A DNA stretch of 64,000 nt, from the NCBI GenBank assembly GCA_029204225.1, contig CM055111.1:23246899-23310898 (forward strand), written 5' to 3'. Of the stretch, positions 21,285 to 32,342 are shown piece after piece (position 1 is the stretch's first letter; each line of letters begins with the position of its first letter). The stretch comes from Diphasiastrum complanatum (taxonomy: Eukaryota; Streptophyta; Lycopodiopsida; Lycopodiales; Lycopodiaceae). A program made the position numbers and the translations under genes. Under the pieces are notes generated by a model, which was not told the DNA's origin, did not search any database, and worked only from the letters and a program-made list of their open reading frames with translations.

Positions 21285-22657
21285 TTTCTAAATCTTGTAT
21301 TTATCTGGAATGAAATAGACGAGGAAGAAGAAAATGAATTTCCAACATCCAAGTCGAGGGAAGTTCTAGGTGGAACCAGAGCGAGCCTTACTGAAGGAAT
21401 GGTAGATAAGACTGATTATGTAGAAATAGAAACTAGTAAGGGTAAAGTTATGAATTTATATAAACACCAGTCAGGGAGAAGAGTACATACTACTTCTTCA
21501 AAAATATCAAAATGTATTTGCTTGGTCAATGGAAGATTTAACTGTTATACTAGTGAAATGGGGAGAGCATAGAATAGACTTGATAAAGGGAGGCGTACCG
21601 GTTAGGCAAAGACAATATAAGTTAAATCCAAAGATTCATTGTTAGTGAAGATGAATTAGATAAATGCATAGGAGCAGGTATCATATATCTTATTTTAAGT
21701 AGTGAATGGGTATCACCTATTGTGATGGCTCCCAAGAAGAAGACAAGTAAAATAAGGGTATGTCAAGATTTTAGAAAGTTAAATGCTGCCACATCAAAAG
21801 ACTATCATCCATTACCATATACAGACATGATCCTAGACCAAGTAGCTGGACACAAAAGATATAGTTTTTTAGACGGTTTTTTGGGTTCCAATCAAGTCTT
21901 CATTAAGGAAGAAGATGGATCAAAAACGACATTCACCACTGATTGGGGGACGTAAGGTGATGTCAAGAGACATCTCTTAAATTGCATCCGTCCAAATGCT
22001 ATTTTGGCATGAGGGAAACACAAATTTTCGAAAGATGAAATTCAAGCTGATATCGAAAAAGACAAAATGATTTTAGAATTGAATGAACCAAACAATTTAC
22101 GCAAGCTTAGGGGGTTTTTAGGCCACGTAGGATACTGTCGTAGGATAATAAAAGAGTATGCTATAGTAGTAACTCCCTTAACATGTTTATTAAAGAAATC
22201 CGTTGAGTATCACTGGTCACAAGATCACCAAGATGCTTTCGAGAAGCAGTCCCTAACAGAAGCAACTGGAGTTACACCTCCAGATTGGACTAAGAAATTT
22301 CATGTATATGTAGACACTTCATCATTTTTAATAGCCAAAAGGACGATCAAAAGATTGATTATCCAATTTATTATGCTGGTAGACAACTAGCAGCATCCAA
22401 AAAAAATGATTATGCTACAGAGCAGAGGCAGTAGGCATGATCTACTCAGTAGATGGGTTCTATTATTATATGAGTTAAATTATTAAGTAGATCTAAGAAA
22501 GGGGAAGGACCACCAAAATGCTAACTACAATCTGAGCCAATATCAGATGAATTCCTAGATGAGCATGTAATGCGCATTCATGTGGAATCATTCATTTATG
22601 AAGATATCATTAATTTCTTATAGGATCAAATTTATCTTGAGCATTTCAATAAGCAGT
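21285..22657 (+). pseudogene. GypA fragment: linker, partial RT, RT-RNase H border
   Basis: Three broken frames. 21285-21560 is the linker before reverse transcriptase (shared GGTRASLTEGMVDKTDYV and YILLLQKYQNVFAW with the minus copy at 37175 and 30430). 21660-21955 is the RT fingers (KIRVCQDFRKLNAAT, then FIKEEDGSKTTFTTDW). The palm with the catalytic Asp pair is deleted after 21955. 22020-22390 carries the RT connection and RNase H start (LRGFLGHVGYCR, FHVYVDTSSF with its Asp kept). After another deletion it ends in QIYLEHFNKQ at 22657, where LTR-E begins. The protease seen in the other GypA copy is not present. Confidence 0.88.
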
Positions 22658-23468
22658 TGTTAGCAACTATGCTAACACAGAGAAAATAAAAAATAATAAT
22701 AATAAAACTTTGTGGCATGTGTTTTGTAAGACCACGTATGAGTATTTGTCAATAAACTTCAAGCCATGGCATGTGTTTTGTAAGTCCATGAGTAGAAGCT
22801 TAAATAATAATAAAATAGCTTAAACTTAGATTTAGAACTTAGACTTAGGAAACTTAAGATTAGAAATATTTTATCCTAAATTTTTCTAAGTTAAGAAATT
22901 TGAAGTTCTAAATTCTAAGAAGTTCTTAAAAGGCTAGAAACAGATTAGTGCCATAAGTTAGTAGACACTTATGGAAGACCCTCCTTGCCATGGTATTTGC
23001 ATTGTAACCAACACTTTTGAGATTAAGCTATCTTGCTCTCTATTTTGGAGAATTATCATTCTATGTCATTTGTGTTCCCTTTGGAAAGGTGCATAGCTTG
23101 AGGGAAGGTGCTCGGGCCTCCTCTTGCCTCCTTTTCATTGGTTTATTGTGGCATGTTCTTTATTGCTTATTTGCTTAATATTAGCCGCAATATCATTTTA
23201 TAATTCTTTGGGTGTTAAGTAGAATTTAGATTAATCACCTTGCTAGTTGGGTAAGCCTTAGCAATGGTTTGTATTTTGTCACCTTAGATAGTTTCATTTC
23301 CGTTTTGAGCACTAGTTGGGTAAGCCTTAGTACTTCCGTCATTACCTCTTATTTTCGCATTTCTGTTTGAAACTTGGTAGAAACTTAAAAAGTGGATGAA
23401 TTTCTACATCCCTATACTACAGCCGTAAGTAGATCTAGCCACCACACACACTAGAAATACTTCCAACA
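22658..23468 (+). repeat. LTR-E: 5' LTR of a further Gypsy family (probable)
   Basis: About 811 bp from TGTTAGCAACTATG to CTTCCAACA, followed by a TGGCGCC-type primer site. The left end coincides with the sudden end of GypA similarity. A possible TATA is TTTTATAATT near 23198. Within it, 'CTAGTTGGGTAAGCCTTAG' occurs twice (about 23243 and 23302). No second copy in the window. Confidence 0.65.
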
Positions 23469-23469
23469 T

Positions 23470-23484
23470 TGGCGCCATTGCCGC
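23470..23484 (+). other. LTR-E primer-binding site
   Basis: TGGCGCCATTGCCGC two bases after the LTR end. It is a variant of the TGGCGCCGTTGCC-type sites typical of plant Gypsy elements, and differs from the GypB site at 47442. Confidence 0.75.
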
Positions 23485-23935
23485 TCTTTAAGTATTTTTT
23501 ACCTAGCTTCTTCTCCTTTTTCTTTTGTTTTTTTTGCTTCCGTATTGTATGTTTGCTTGTGTGTTTGTCTCTATCTACCAACAAACAGCACGCATCGTCT
23601 CTCCAGGTCCTACACAAGCTGCGGAGCAATTTCTCAAATCGGGGGGAAGCAACAAAAGAGTCAACTTGGCAATTTGCCTACAGGGAATCGTACAACGCAT
23701 TAGTTGACAAACTAAAGAGCAAGGGTCACCCTTCAAATGTAAGTACTAGTTTTTGTATTCATACTAATGTGGTTTGTATTCTGACATCAATTTTATATAA
23801 TTTAATACGATCAAGCATTAAATATTAATGTAGTTTGTTTGCTAGTGTTCATGCAGACTAGATGTCACGACAACGATGAGTAGATTGGGTCTATAAATTT
23901 TAGTAGCATTCTATGTGTTGATTTGCTATAAGTGC
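23485..23935 (+). other. LTR-E internal remnant, no recognisable gene
   Basis: Pyrimidine-rich leader (23480-23560), then a short stretch resembling coding DNA (about 23630-23740) that I cannot identify. No gag or pol motif. The element is lost after this, where a Copia leader begins. Confidence 0.45.
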
Positions 23936-24078
23936 TAGAAGAGAATTGAGAGGTTCCATATCTTTGTGATTTCTTCATGGAAACATTTGTTGTATTCCAA
24001 AAGAGTACTTTGTGCATTGGGACAGGTTGAAAGAGAAGGTTCAGGTCATTGCAACATGGCTACATCAAGTGGATACAT

Positions 24079-24082
<4 letters not shown>
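23936..24082 (+). pseudogene. Copia leader end and first codons of gag
   Basis: Matches the end of the Cop2 leader (TCTTTGTGATTTCTTC..., ...GTGCATTGG.ACAGGT) and its gag start: ATG at 24055 followed by codons for ATSSGYMLE. At the tenth codon the sequence turns into a GA repeat and no gag follows. The element is otherwise missing. Confidence 0.8.

Positions 24083-24164
<82 letters not shown>
24083..24164. repeat. (GA)41 microsatellite inside a gag relic
   Basis: Perfect 82-bp GA run that begins within the gag codons at TGTTGGAGAG. In Cop2 the same place reads ATGTTGGAAAGC. Confidence 0.97.
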
Positions 24165-24167
<3 letters not shown>

Positions 24168-25221
24168 TGCATGTTTGTTTGTTAGACCATTCAAAAATCT
24201 GTGCGGATGTATTGTCCAATCACATGTCCCCACCTTGCCCATGAAGATTTTTTGAATTATCCAAAAAGATATAACTCCAAAGTTATCAATTTAGAAAACA
24301 ACCATTACACTTATGGAGAAATCAATATTATTGGGCCATGTGGATATTGAGCATGTAGGAAGTCAAGGAAAGTAATGATACAAAAAGCTCTTATGTTGTT
24401 CATGCTTCCCCTAATGTTGTTGAGCAGCACCCATAGACATAGGTGGTCTTACTTTTGTGTGTTAAAAAACGAGACTAGTGGTGAATTGGTGATAGGAAAG
24501 AACCATGTAGATGGTTAACGTGTAGCCACTTGTGATGTAATGATTAGATTGCCGACCACAGTTATTAAGAGTCATCTTTGCGAAACACCTCTCCTCATTT
24601 CGTATATGAGCTTACATGGACAACTATGAAATTCATCTGTGTGAAGATCATAATAAGGGCTTGTCATGAATGACATAAGGTGTCTAAACGTGAAACACTA
24701 TGATTGGATAATAATATGCTCTCAATCCATGGCTGCCTAATAACAATGAAAATAACATGCTAGACAAAAATAACACAAATGGCTGATGGAAAGGAAATTT
24801 AGTAATGTCACCAAATGTACAAATTCTAGTGTACTTAAATCTATGGCGAAGAGTAATTAATAGTTGGCATCAGACAAAAATGAACATGCAAAACATGCTA
24901 GACACAAATAACACAAATGGTTGATGGAAAGAAAATTTAGTAATGTCACCAAAGGTACAAATTCTAGTGTACTTAAATCTATGGTGAAGATTAACTAATA
25001 TTTGGCATCAGACAAAGATGAACATACAAAGAACCTCTCTGATCAACTAAAAAATACAGAAGTTCAGTGAAGTTTTAACATTCGCCAATTCATGTTCAAT
25101 TTTCCAAAAAAATCGATGCTCAACTATGAACCTACAAAACTACATGCATATGTCAAATAGTGTTTGCATGTCTTGCATGTGACTTCCTAGATGACTTGTA
25201 CACATGTAGAACATGTATACT
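24165..25221. other. Unassigned DNA with a tandem duplication, no gene
   Basis: AT-rich DNA with no pol motif on either strand. It holds the 138-bp duplication listed separately and CATGCA/GCATGT-rich words at about 25140-25200. Confidence 0.5.
24755..25030. repeat. 138-bp tandem duplication
   Basis: Two adjacent copies (24755-24892 and 24893-25030), both starting ACATGCTAGACA and running through 'AATTTAGTAATGTCACCAAA'. Roughly one difference per 12-15 bases by eye. Confidence 0.9.
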
Positions 25222-25757
25222 TGTAGGGTCGAAGATCTGGCGTAGTATAGCCCTCTCGCTTGTCAACAAGGGTTAGATCACTAGATAGGTACCTAACTAT
25301 GCATAGATGCTACTTTTAGTTAGTTTCCTACTTTCTTTCTTAGCTCTACTCACCACTAACACTATTCTCCCTTAACTCTACTCCTCTGCACTAACATTCA
25401 TCATGATTAGGGTGAAGGGAAGGGATAGAAAAGAAGAGATGGAGAAGAGAAGAGAGAAAGAGAGAGAGATAGAGAGTGAGGGTGGAGGTTAGCTCAAATG
25501 CACATTATACTTGCTGAAGGAGAAACATAAACTGTTGAAATCAAAAAGCATGAACTTGAAAGCAATTGAAAACAACAAGAGCAATAGCAAGCATTGAATT
25601 GCAAATGAGGATGCTTCTCTTCCAAAATTGATAGAGTTTCCTCCTTCTCATTAAGCATGAAAAGAGTATACAAATGGTGTCTTTTTATAATATGGGGAAG
25701 GCCCTTGCCCCTCAATCCTATTGGCTAATATTCACAATGATCCTATCCATTGCCTTT
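25222..25757 (-). repeat. GypB-type LTR, truncated (minus strand)
   Basis: Reverse complement of the last two thirds of the GypB LTR: 'CATAGATGCTACTTTTAGTTAG' counterpart at 25294-25320, GA-rich stretch 25440-25480, GAGGTTAGCTC (25484-25494), TATA region (TTTTTATAA, about 25683), and 'AAGGCCCTTGCCCC'. It begins TGTAGGG (U5 end) but no primer site lies outside, and the U3 end is cut at about 25757. Confidence 0.8.
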
Positions 25758-25949
25758 GTCTAATTGGTAGAGCGTTTGTCTTTAAATCAATTTGGTGCTC
25801 TCCAAATTCACTAGGAATACTTTTTAAATCTTTTAAATCCCAGACAAAAACGTCAATAGATTCTTTTAATAACTTATAATATGTAGAACAATTGATCAGA
25901 CAGATTTTGATTCTACTAACAAAGTGCGTAGTTTACTTGACAAAGGATG

Positions 25950-26340
25950 AGAAAGAAATGAACACGAACTCGAAACATTTCTATTCGTGACCAACTCAAA
26001 AGATTCGCGAAGGATTCATGAAATTTGTCTTGCAATCAACTCGAAAGATTCGTGAAACAGTTTCTTGTAGAAGCTCGTGGCTTTCTTGTTGAAGCTCAAA
26101 AGATTCGTGAACAAAATCTTGTCGCAAAATATTTTGTTTCTTGTTCAAGTCTTAGATCTCGCAAAATTGTTGCGAACAATTCGCAAAATCTTCTGGACTG
26201 TTATTCAAGCTCGCCTATCACGCAACTATCTCAAACAGTTCGCAAAATATTCTAGATTTTTTTTTCAAGCTCAAGAATCGTCATCTGTCATGAACAATTC
26301 GAGAAAAGTGTCGCGAACAATTCGCGAAACATGAAGCTGA
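25950..26340. repeat. Cluster of TTCGCGAA/TTCGTGAA-type words
   Basis: Within 390 bp there are about ten variants of a short self-complementary word: TTCGCGAA at 26004-26011 and 26321-26328, GATTCGTGAA several times, and TTGCGAACAATTCGC near 26173. Spacing is irregular, so this is not a simple tandem array. Confidence 0.7.
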
Positions 26341-26673
26341 GACAAAGAGATGGACCGTTGTGAATAATTCGAGAACATAATTTATTCGACTCTAGAAACA
26401 GAGTGTCTATTTGAATATCAACTGTCGTAAACGGTTAGATATCTACTATTACAGCATTAAAAGGCCAAAAGACTTGTAAATAAAAGGCCAAAAGCCCTAT
26501 CTTGTAGCAATATAAATACATGTGCACTACTTGTTGTATCACACTCACTCAATCAGAGACACAACAACGAGATAAGACAACAAGAGATGTATATTGATGA
26601 ATCAAATTCAGAGTTATAAAAATTCATTTTGGTCAATAGTTTCTTCAGTGTCTAGATTGTCTTAAGTTGTCTT

Positions 26674-26883
26674 TTACTTTTGCATATAATTTTTGCATGC
26701 ATATTCAATCAGAACTAATACTGTTCTATCTGTTTTGCTCAGAATGCGGATCAACTCATGGCACAAGTCCGTAAGGATTACTGATGGATCGAATTGAATA
26801 AGTCCTTCAATTCGTGCTCGTATAGCCAATGGTTGTAAAACTGGTAAAACTAGCTTTGGGTGTGTTTTAAATATGATTGCCAT
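26674..26883 (-). CDS. Short unrecognised ORF (69 codons)
   Basis: Starts at an ATG (26883) after a stretch with CT-rich, leader-like composition (26900-26990 on the minus strand). Encodes MAIIFKTHPKLVLPV and later DLCHELIRILSKTD, with a hydrophobic, Leu/Ile-rich makeup. I recognise no family. It may be a captured host exon or chance; codon use gives no decision at this length. Confidence 0.2.
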   Translation of the reverse strand: MAIIFKTHPKLVLPVLQPLAIRARIEGLIQFDPSVILTDLCHELIRILSKTDRTVLVLIEYACKNYMQK

Positions 26884-27770
26884 GACGCTAGCAATTGTAA
26901 ACCAGCGATGGCAAAAAAAAATCTTGATCGTAACAATTCAGAAATCAGAGAGCGAGAGTGATGGAGGAGTAATAGCGAAAAAATAGAAGTGTTTGAGGTT
27001 TTTGGTGGATTGATGATATATCAACGGATTAGACCAATATTAAATGAAAGCGTGTCCTTCGTTTTGAGGTACATACTCAATAATAAAGTATCTAGTCCTA
27101 AACAGACAAAAAATAAATAAATAAATGAAAAATAAGCAAAATACACAAATGCTTCACTCAGTTCGCAGAAGTTCAGCTCAGTATTTGTGAGTTTTGAATT
27201 GCGAAAATAGTAATATACACAATCTATGAAACAATGCGTGAAATTGAAAGCGAAGACTATCATTTTCTTCGTTAAAATGTATGAGAAAATATATTGGCAA
27301 AAAATGTATTGGCAAAAAATGCGATGGTGTCAGGTTTTTTGCATATTTCAGCTGTACTAGTGACATGAAAACGTGATGAAAACAAAGGTATGTGCAAAAT
27401 GATGTGCAACATTTTGGCTAAATGTTATATTTTTTCGCAAATTCCCGAAAGTCAAAGATGGAATGAAGGCAAATCCAGAAAAATACGAAGGTAGAAGTGT
27501 CGCAATTTCCATGTTTCTAAACATGGTGAATTTACTTAATATACCAATATGGTGTCGGGTTTTTTGCAAAAATAAAGTGACAACAATGAAGCGAAGGTTT
27601 CAACATTTTCACAAAAAATGTAGCAAAAATAGAAATGTAGTGAAGGTGTCGCTACAACATATATGGGCGAAAATTGCGAAAGTGTCGGCCTTTTTCTTTT
27701 TTGCAAACTTCGGTGAAAACGATTGGACCAAAGATGACGGCCTTTAGAAACTGAATAGAATGTAAAAAAC

Positions 27771-29020
27771 ATCAAAAATTAGTCATAGTGGCGCTTCACC
27801 CTTGAGCCATTTACTCGAGTATCAAGTAAATGTCCTTGAAGATCGGCTAATTGAAGTGATCCATCTGGTATGTAATTTCCCAGGAAACAACATGTGTCTG
27901 TTATCATACAGAAGCATGTAGTCTCCTCGTTTAATTTTTATTTTCTTAATGGATTGGTCAAAATTTTCTTTTCTCTTATTCTGAACTCGTTCAGTCTCGA
28001 TTAATGAAGGACGACTATTGCGTCAAAGATATCATCCGCTCCCGGAGACTATCGTGTTCATCCATTCGCTCTTCATTACTAATGTGAAACGTCGGAACTT
28101 CAAATTCTATTGGTAGTATGGAATGCATTCCATACACAAGATAGTATGGAGTCTGACTAGTTGTGATCTTTTCAGCAGTTTTGTATGCCCATAAGACATA
28201 TGGTAACTTTTGATCCCAATCAAAAGAATGCATTTCCGTTACTTTATTCACAATTTTACACACAATTCCGTTTGCCCGCTCCGTAAGCCCATTTGCTTTT
28301 GGATTATATGGAGTGGTGTGGCGATGCGTAATAAAAAAAATATGACAATATGGCCTCGATGGTCTGATTAAGAAAATGGGTTCCCCTATTGCTAACAAGT
28401 TCTAAGGGACATCTATATCACGTGATAATATTTTGGAATAAAAACTTTGCTACAGTCTTAGCATCGTTCTTAATTGTGGCTTCAGCCTCTACCATCTTGG
28501 TAGCATAGTCCGTGGCAACGAGAATGTAACGACAACGAGTTTTACGCGTGATCGGTTTGATAGGCTCTACAAAATCTATCCCCCACTTCTCAAATGATGC
28601 TAAGAAAATAATTGGAGTAAGCGGCCAATGTGTCGCAAAGCTGGATTTTTCCATCCTCTGACATGCATCACATCTTTGAATGAATAATTTAACATCTCTA
28701 TAGACGGTAGGCCACCAATATTTAGCATTGAAAATCTTTTTTGCAGTGTTTTTAAGAGCATCGTGACCCCCCAAATCTTCCTCATGTAATGCACTTATTA
28801 CAGCGGTCGTCTCGGTTGGTTCTAAACATCTGCAGAGACTATCGTCAGCTCCTAACTTATACAATATTCTATTTACAATCATATAAAGTCCTACTTTTGA
28901 AAGAAAAACAGTTTTTTGTTGTTTATTAAAATGTTCAAGATAAATCAGGTCTTGTAAAAAGTTAATAATGTCCATATAAATTGATGTTTCCGATTGGATA
29001 CACATTATATGGTCATCCGA
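27771..29020 (-). pseudogene. GypA integrase (one frameshift)
   Basis: Right to left: zinc-binding region (about 28800-28650, H...H then CDACQRM), core with first Asp in WGIDFVEPI (about 28590) in the frame 29005-28418, then after a frameshift near 28410 the frame 28398-28015 with the TTPYNPKANGLTERANGI motif that holds the catalytic Glu (about 28300), and the C-terminal domain (KIKRGDYMLLYDNRHMLFPGK, about 27935-27870) to about 27771. The second Asp region is damaged by the frameshift. No chromodomain. Follows RNase H in the usual order. Decayed but the best-preserved GypA integrase here. Confidence 0.87.
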
Positions 29021-30430
29021 AAATTCATCAGAAATGGATTCAAACTGATTTTTCGTTTGGAGACAGGATATATAATCAGCATTTTGATGATCCTTGCCTC
29101 TTCTTAATTCTACTTCATAATTAAACTCATCTAATAATAATACTCATCTAGCTACCCTACCCGAAAGATCGGATTTATTCACTAAATGTTTCAATGCGTA
29201 GTGATCTACGTGAAAAACGAAAGGGTATCCTTAAAGATAATGTCTAAATTTCTTTACTGAATAAATCATTCCTAGTGTTTATCGCTTTGTAGCGGAATAG
29301 TTCTTTTCTAATGCAGCGAGTTGCCTACCCGCATAATAAATTGGGTAATCTACATTTTGGTCATCATTTTGACTAAGCACTACACCTATTGCAAACGATG
29401 ATGTATTTACATATACATGGAATTTTTTAGCCCAATTTGGAGTTCTAACTCCAGTGGCTTCTGCTAATGACTATTTCAATTGATCAAAAGCTTGATGATG
29501 GTCCTGTGATCAATGGTACTCAACAGACTTTTTTAATAAACTTGTTAAAGGAGTTACTACTATGGCATAATTCTTAATTATACGATAATAACCTACATGT
29601 CCTAGAAAACCTCTAAGCTCTCGTAGATTAGTTGGTTCTAATAACTCTAAAATCAGTTTTACTTTTTTGATGTCAACTTGTATACCGTCCTTCAAAATTT
29701 TATGTCCTAACAGCCTTCCCTCATCCCGAAGTAACACTTGGCTGGATGCAATTTAAGATATGTCTCTTGACATCTTCTCAATGTTTTCTCTAATGCGTCT
29801 AGATGGTCTTTAGTTGATGAATTGACACAAAAGTCATCCATGAAAATTTCTAAAATCTTCCTTAAAAAAATTTAAAAAATATTTGTCATCATAAGTTGGA
29901 ATGTGGCAGGTGCATTACAAAGACCAAAGGGCATTCGCGTATACGCGTATGTTCTCCAATCAGTGGTGAAAGTGGTCTTGGATCTATCTTCCTCCTTTAT
30001 GAAAACTTGGTTATAACTTGATAATACATCTAGAAAGCTATAACGTTCATGACCAGCTACCTGGTCAAGAATAGTATCTGTATATGGTAGAAGATGATAA
30101 TCCTTTGCTGTAGCAGCATTTAGTTTTCTAAAATCTTGGCAAACTCTAATCTTGCCCGTCTTTTTCTTAGGTACTATAACTATTGGTGCCACCCACTCAC
30201 TGCTTAGAACAAGATATATAATACCCGCTCTAAGACATCTATCTAATTCGTCTTTAACTAGCAAGGAGTACTTTAGATTCAATCTGTATTGGCGCTGCCT
30301 AACAGGTATTGTTCCCTGAATAAGATCTATTCTATGTTCATCCCATTTAACTGGTATTCCTAATAAATCATCCATCAACCAAGCAAATACGTTTTGGTAT
30401 TTTTGAAGAAGTAATATATACTCTTTGTTG
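29021..30430 (-). pseudogene. GypA reverse transcriptase and RNase H
   Basis: RT fingers from 30430 (QKYQNVFAWLMDDLLG, then KIRVCQDFRKLNAAT at about 30150) through MPFGLCNAPATFQ (about 29920) and a palm motif reading FMDDF (about 29840). RNase H follows at about 29420-29100. Its first catalytic Asp, kept in the plus copy as VYVDTSS, reads VYVN here. A stop lies near 29513 and more in RNase H. The 5' end at 30430 is where a 6.7-kb nested insertion begins; the linker continues at 37175. Confidence 0.9.
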
Positions 30431-30725
30431 AAATGGAAAAATAATCCATCTTGACATTAGGCTTGCTATAAACTTTGTACCATGCAAGTATGTTGTTCAT
30501 AAATACAAATGTCAAGCTTGGCCTAGATAGAACTCGAACTACATGGATATGTCATATCTAGAATGATGAGTACAACTTGCATATAGATTGTAGACATAGG
30601 AAATTAGCAAAATTATGCTAGTAAAAACTCATGGCAATTCACATGCATTAATTGTAAGTGATCCATAGTGACATGCAAGGCATGCACAAAGTGAAATGGA
30701 CACATGCATGATGATTTTTACATTT

Positions 30726-30996
30726 TGTAGTGGCCTTGGCTCACCTGTCACACATAGATTCGTTCCCAAGGGAATAGTGTTTCCCTTGCGAAGTTAGCTT
30801 GCAAATCCTACTCTAACCACACCTAGATTAACCACATCTAACTATCCACCCTACTTTAACCACAAGCATGAGAAGGAAGAATAGATTACAATGGGGGAGG
30901 TGCTTACATCCTACCCTCTCTACTCTCTTAGAAATCATTAACAACATGCAAGTAGAGAGAAGAAACAAATGGAAAGCAAATACAAAATGCAAAAAC

Positions 30997-31066
<70 letters not shown>

Positions 31067-31519
31067 GAGGAAGCAAGGATGCTCAAATCTCATTTGGGCA
31101 TAATGTCCTCTTCCTATTGAACATGGAAATATGGTACAAAGGGTGCCTTTTTATGGATGGGGAAGGCCCTTGCCCCTTTCTCCTATTGGTTAATTACAAT
31201 GGCAAGGATCCTAATCCAAGCCTCCTAAACTAACACAAAATGAATCTAATGTTCCTTAAGAAAGCACAAGGGCACTCACATGATTCATGTGAGTTCTAAT
31301 TTGGGCCCTTTTAGCTTTTTTATTAACAACTTGACTTAGGGCCTCTAATGTCATTTTAGAGTTTTAGGCCCCTAGTCACTTATTCCTAATTCTACAAGTT
31401 CTACAAAACCAAATTGCATGCTCATTGGGTTGGGCTTATACACACAGGAAGCCAGTGCCCTCGCACTTATTGCTCTACATGTACAGTGTACTGTGGTGGG
31501 GCCCACTAAGTGCCCAACA
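30726..31519 (-). repeat. Solo LTR of a GypB-type element
   Basis: 794 bp; on the minus strand it runs from TGTTGGGC to CACTACA, with the GypB LTR landmarks (CCAATAGG, GGGGCAAGGGCC, CCATAAAAAGG TATA region, pyrimidine tract). CATTT flanks both ends (30721-30725, 31520-31524), a proper 5-bp target duplication. No internal region remains, as left by LTR-LTR recombination. Confidence 0.88.
30999..31063. repeat. (GA)n microsatellite within solo LTR
   Basis: Perfect GA run of 65 bp, followed by GGA triplets. It occupies the same place in the LTR as the CT tract at 11230-11386. Confidence 0.96.
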
Positions 31520-31646
31520 CATTTCTAGTTAGAACTAGGACACTTGGAAAAAGTTGGTAGAGATTCATGCATGAGATGTGACAAATGTCACATAGACTCT
31601 AGTTTTCACTTTAGATGTCATTTAATGATGGATGGATCTGATACCA

Positions 31647-32328
31647 TGTAAAAATTACAGCAAATAAGGATCCTAAAACACTTGAAATGATGAGGGAAAC
31701 AATAGATTATGATTTCATAAGATTAGCACAAGTTGAACCATCAAAATCCATCAAAAATCTATGCTTGAACCTCACTAAATGGCCCAAATCCTTGAAGAAG
31801 GCTTCACACGTGTGAAAGTACGGCCTCCCACAGTCTGAGTACTGTACACCAGACCTACATTCAATCCTATAATCATTAGTAATCACAAGTACTCAAACAA
31901 TTATGAACATAGAGAGCAATTGCACCATTATGAGAGAAAAAACATGAAATTGCTTGATTGATTTTGGTGAGATATCATCACCTATATATACATGATCCAT
32001 CACGGATTTGGGCAGGTATGAGTAGCCCTAAACCTATCCCTAATGCTAATTTTGGTGGATCTTTCATCCCTACCAAGTTAGGGTTGGAATCTTGGAGATC
32101 CCTCAACAATGCAAAAATTACCAAAAATAGCTCCTATTTTTTCTCCCTTGTATCTAAGCATAATTTGGACTCATTCCAAAGGTTCTAACACTTAGGTCTA
32201 CTTGAGAACATCCTTATGAATGGAATCCTATGCTATTTGGCACGTGTGACAAGCCACATCATGACCATCTAACTATTTACAAGTCATATGACCAAAACTA
32301 GTCAAGCTAGAATTGTGAATTTTTAACA
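31647..32328 (-). repeat. Cop3 3' LTR
   Basis: 682 bp. Minus-strand TATA (TGTATATATAGG) near 31982-31993, palindrome TTCACACGTGTGAA at 31803-31816, followed (plus view) by AGTACGG and GTACTGTACA. A primer-site-like sequence (TGGTATCAGATCC on the minus strand) lies just outside, at 31634-31646. Confidence 0.94.
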
Positions 32329-32342
32329 CTCCTCCTCACTAT

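Larger units (their letters stand above)
25758..27770. other. Unassigned DNA 3' of GypA integrase, repeat-motif rich
   Basis: Downstream, in GypA orientation, of the integrase end, so it may include the GypA 3' untranslated region and LTR, but I could not define ends. Contents: TTCGCGAA-like motif cluster (25950-26340), a plus-strand TATA-like AATATAAATA at about 26511 with an LTR-like context, a short unrecognised frame (26674-26883, minus), and a second set of GCGAAAA/TTTTTTCGCA words at 27150-27720, with 'ATGGTGTCAGGTTTTTTGCA' at about 27324 and a near copy at 27549. Confidence 0.45.

Noticed and set aside
25745-25800. tRNA-like stretch (GGTAGAGCG followed by TTTAAATC)
   Set aside because: It has a D-loop-like part but no convincing T-arm (B box) and no closing acceptor stem.
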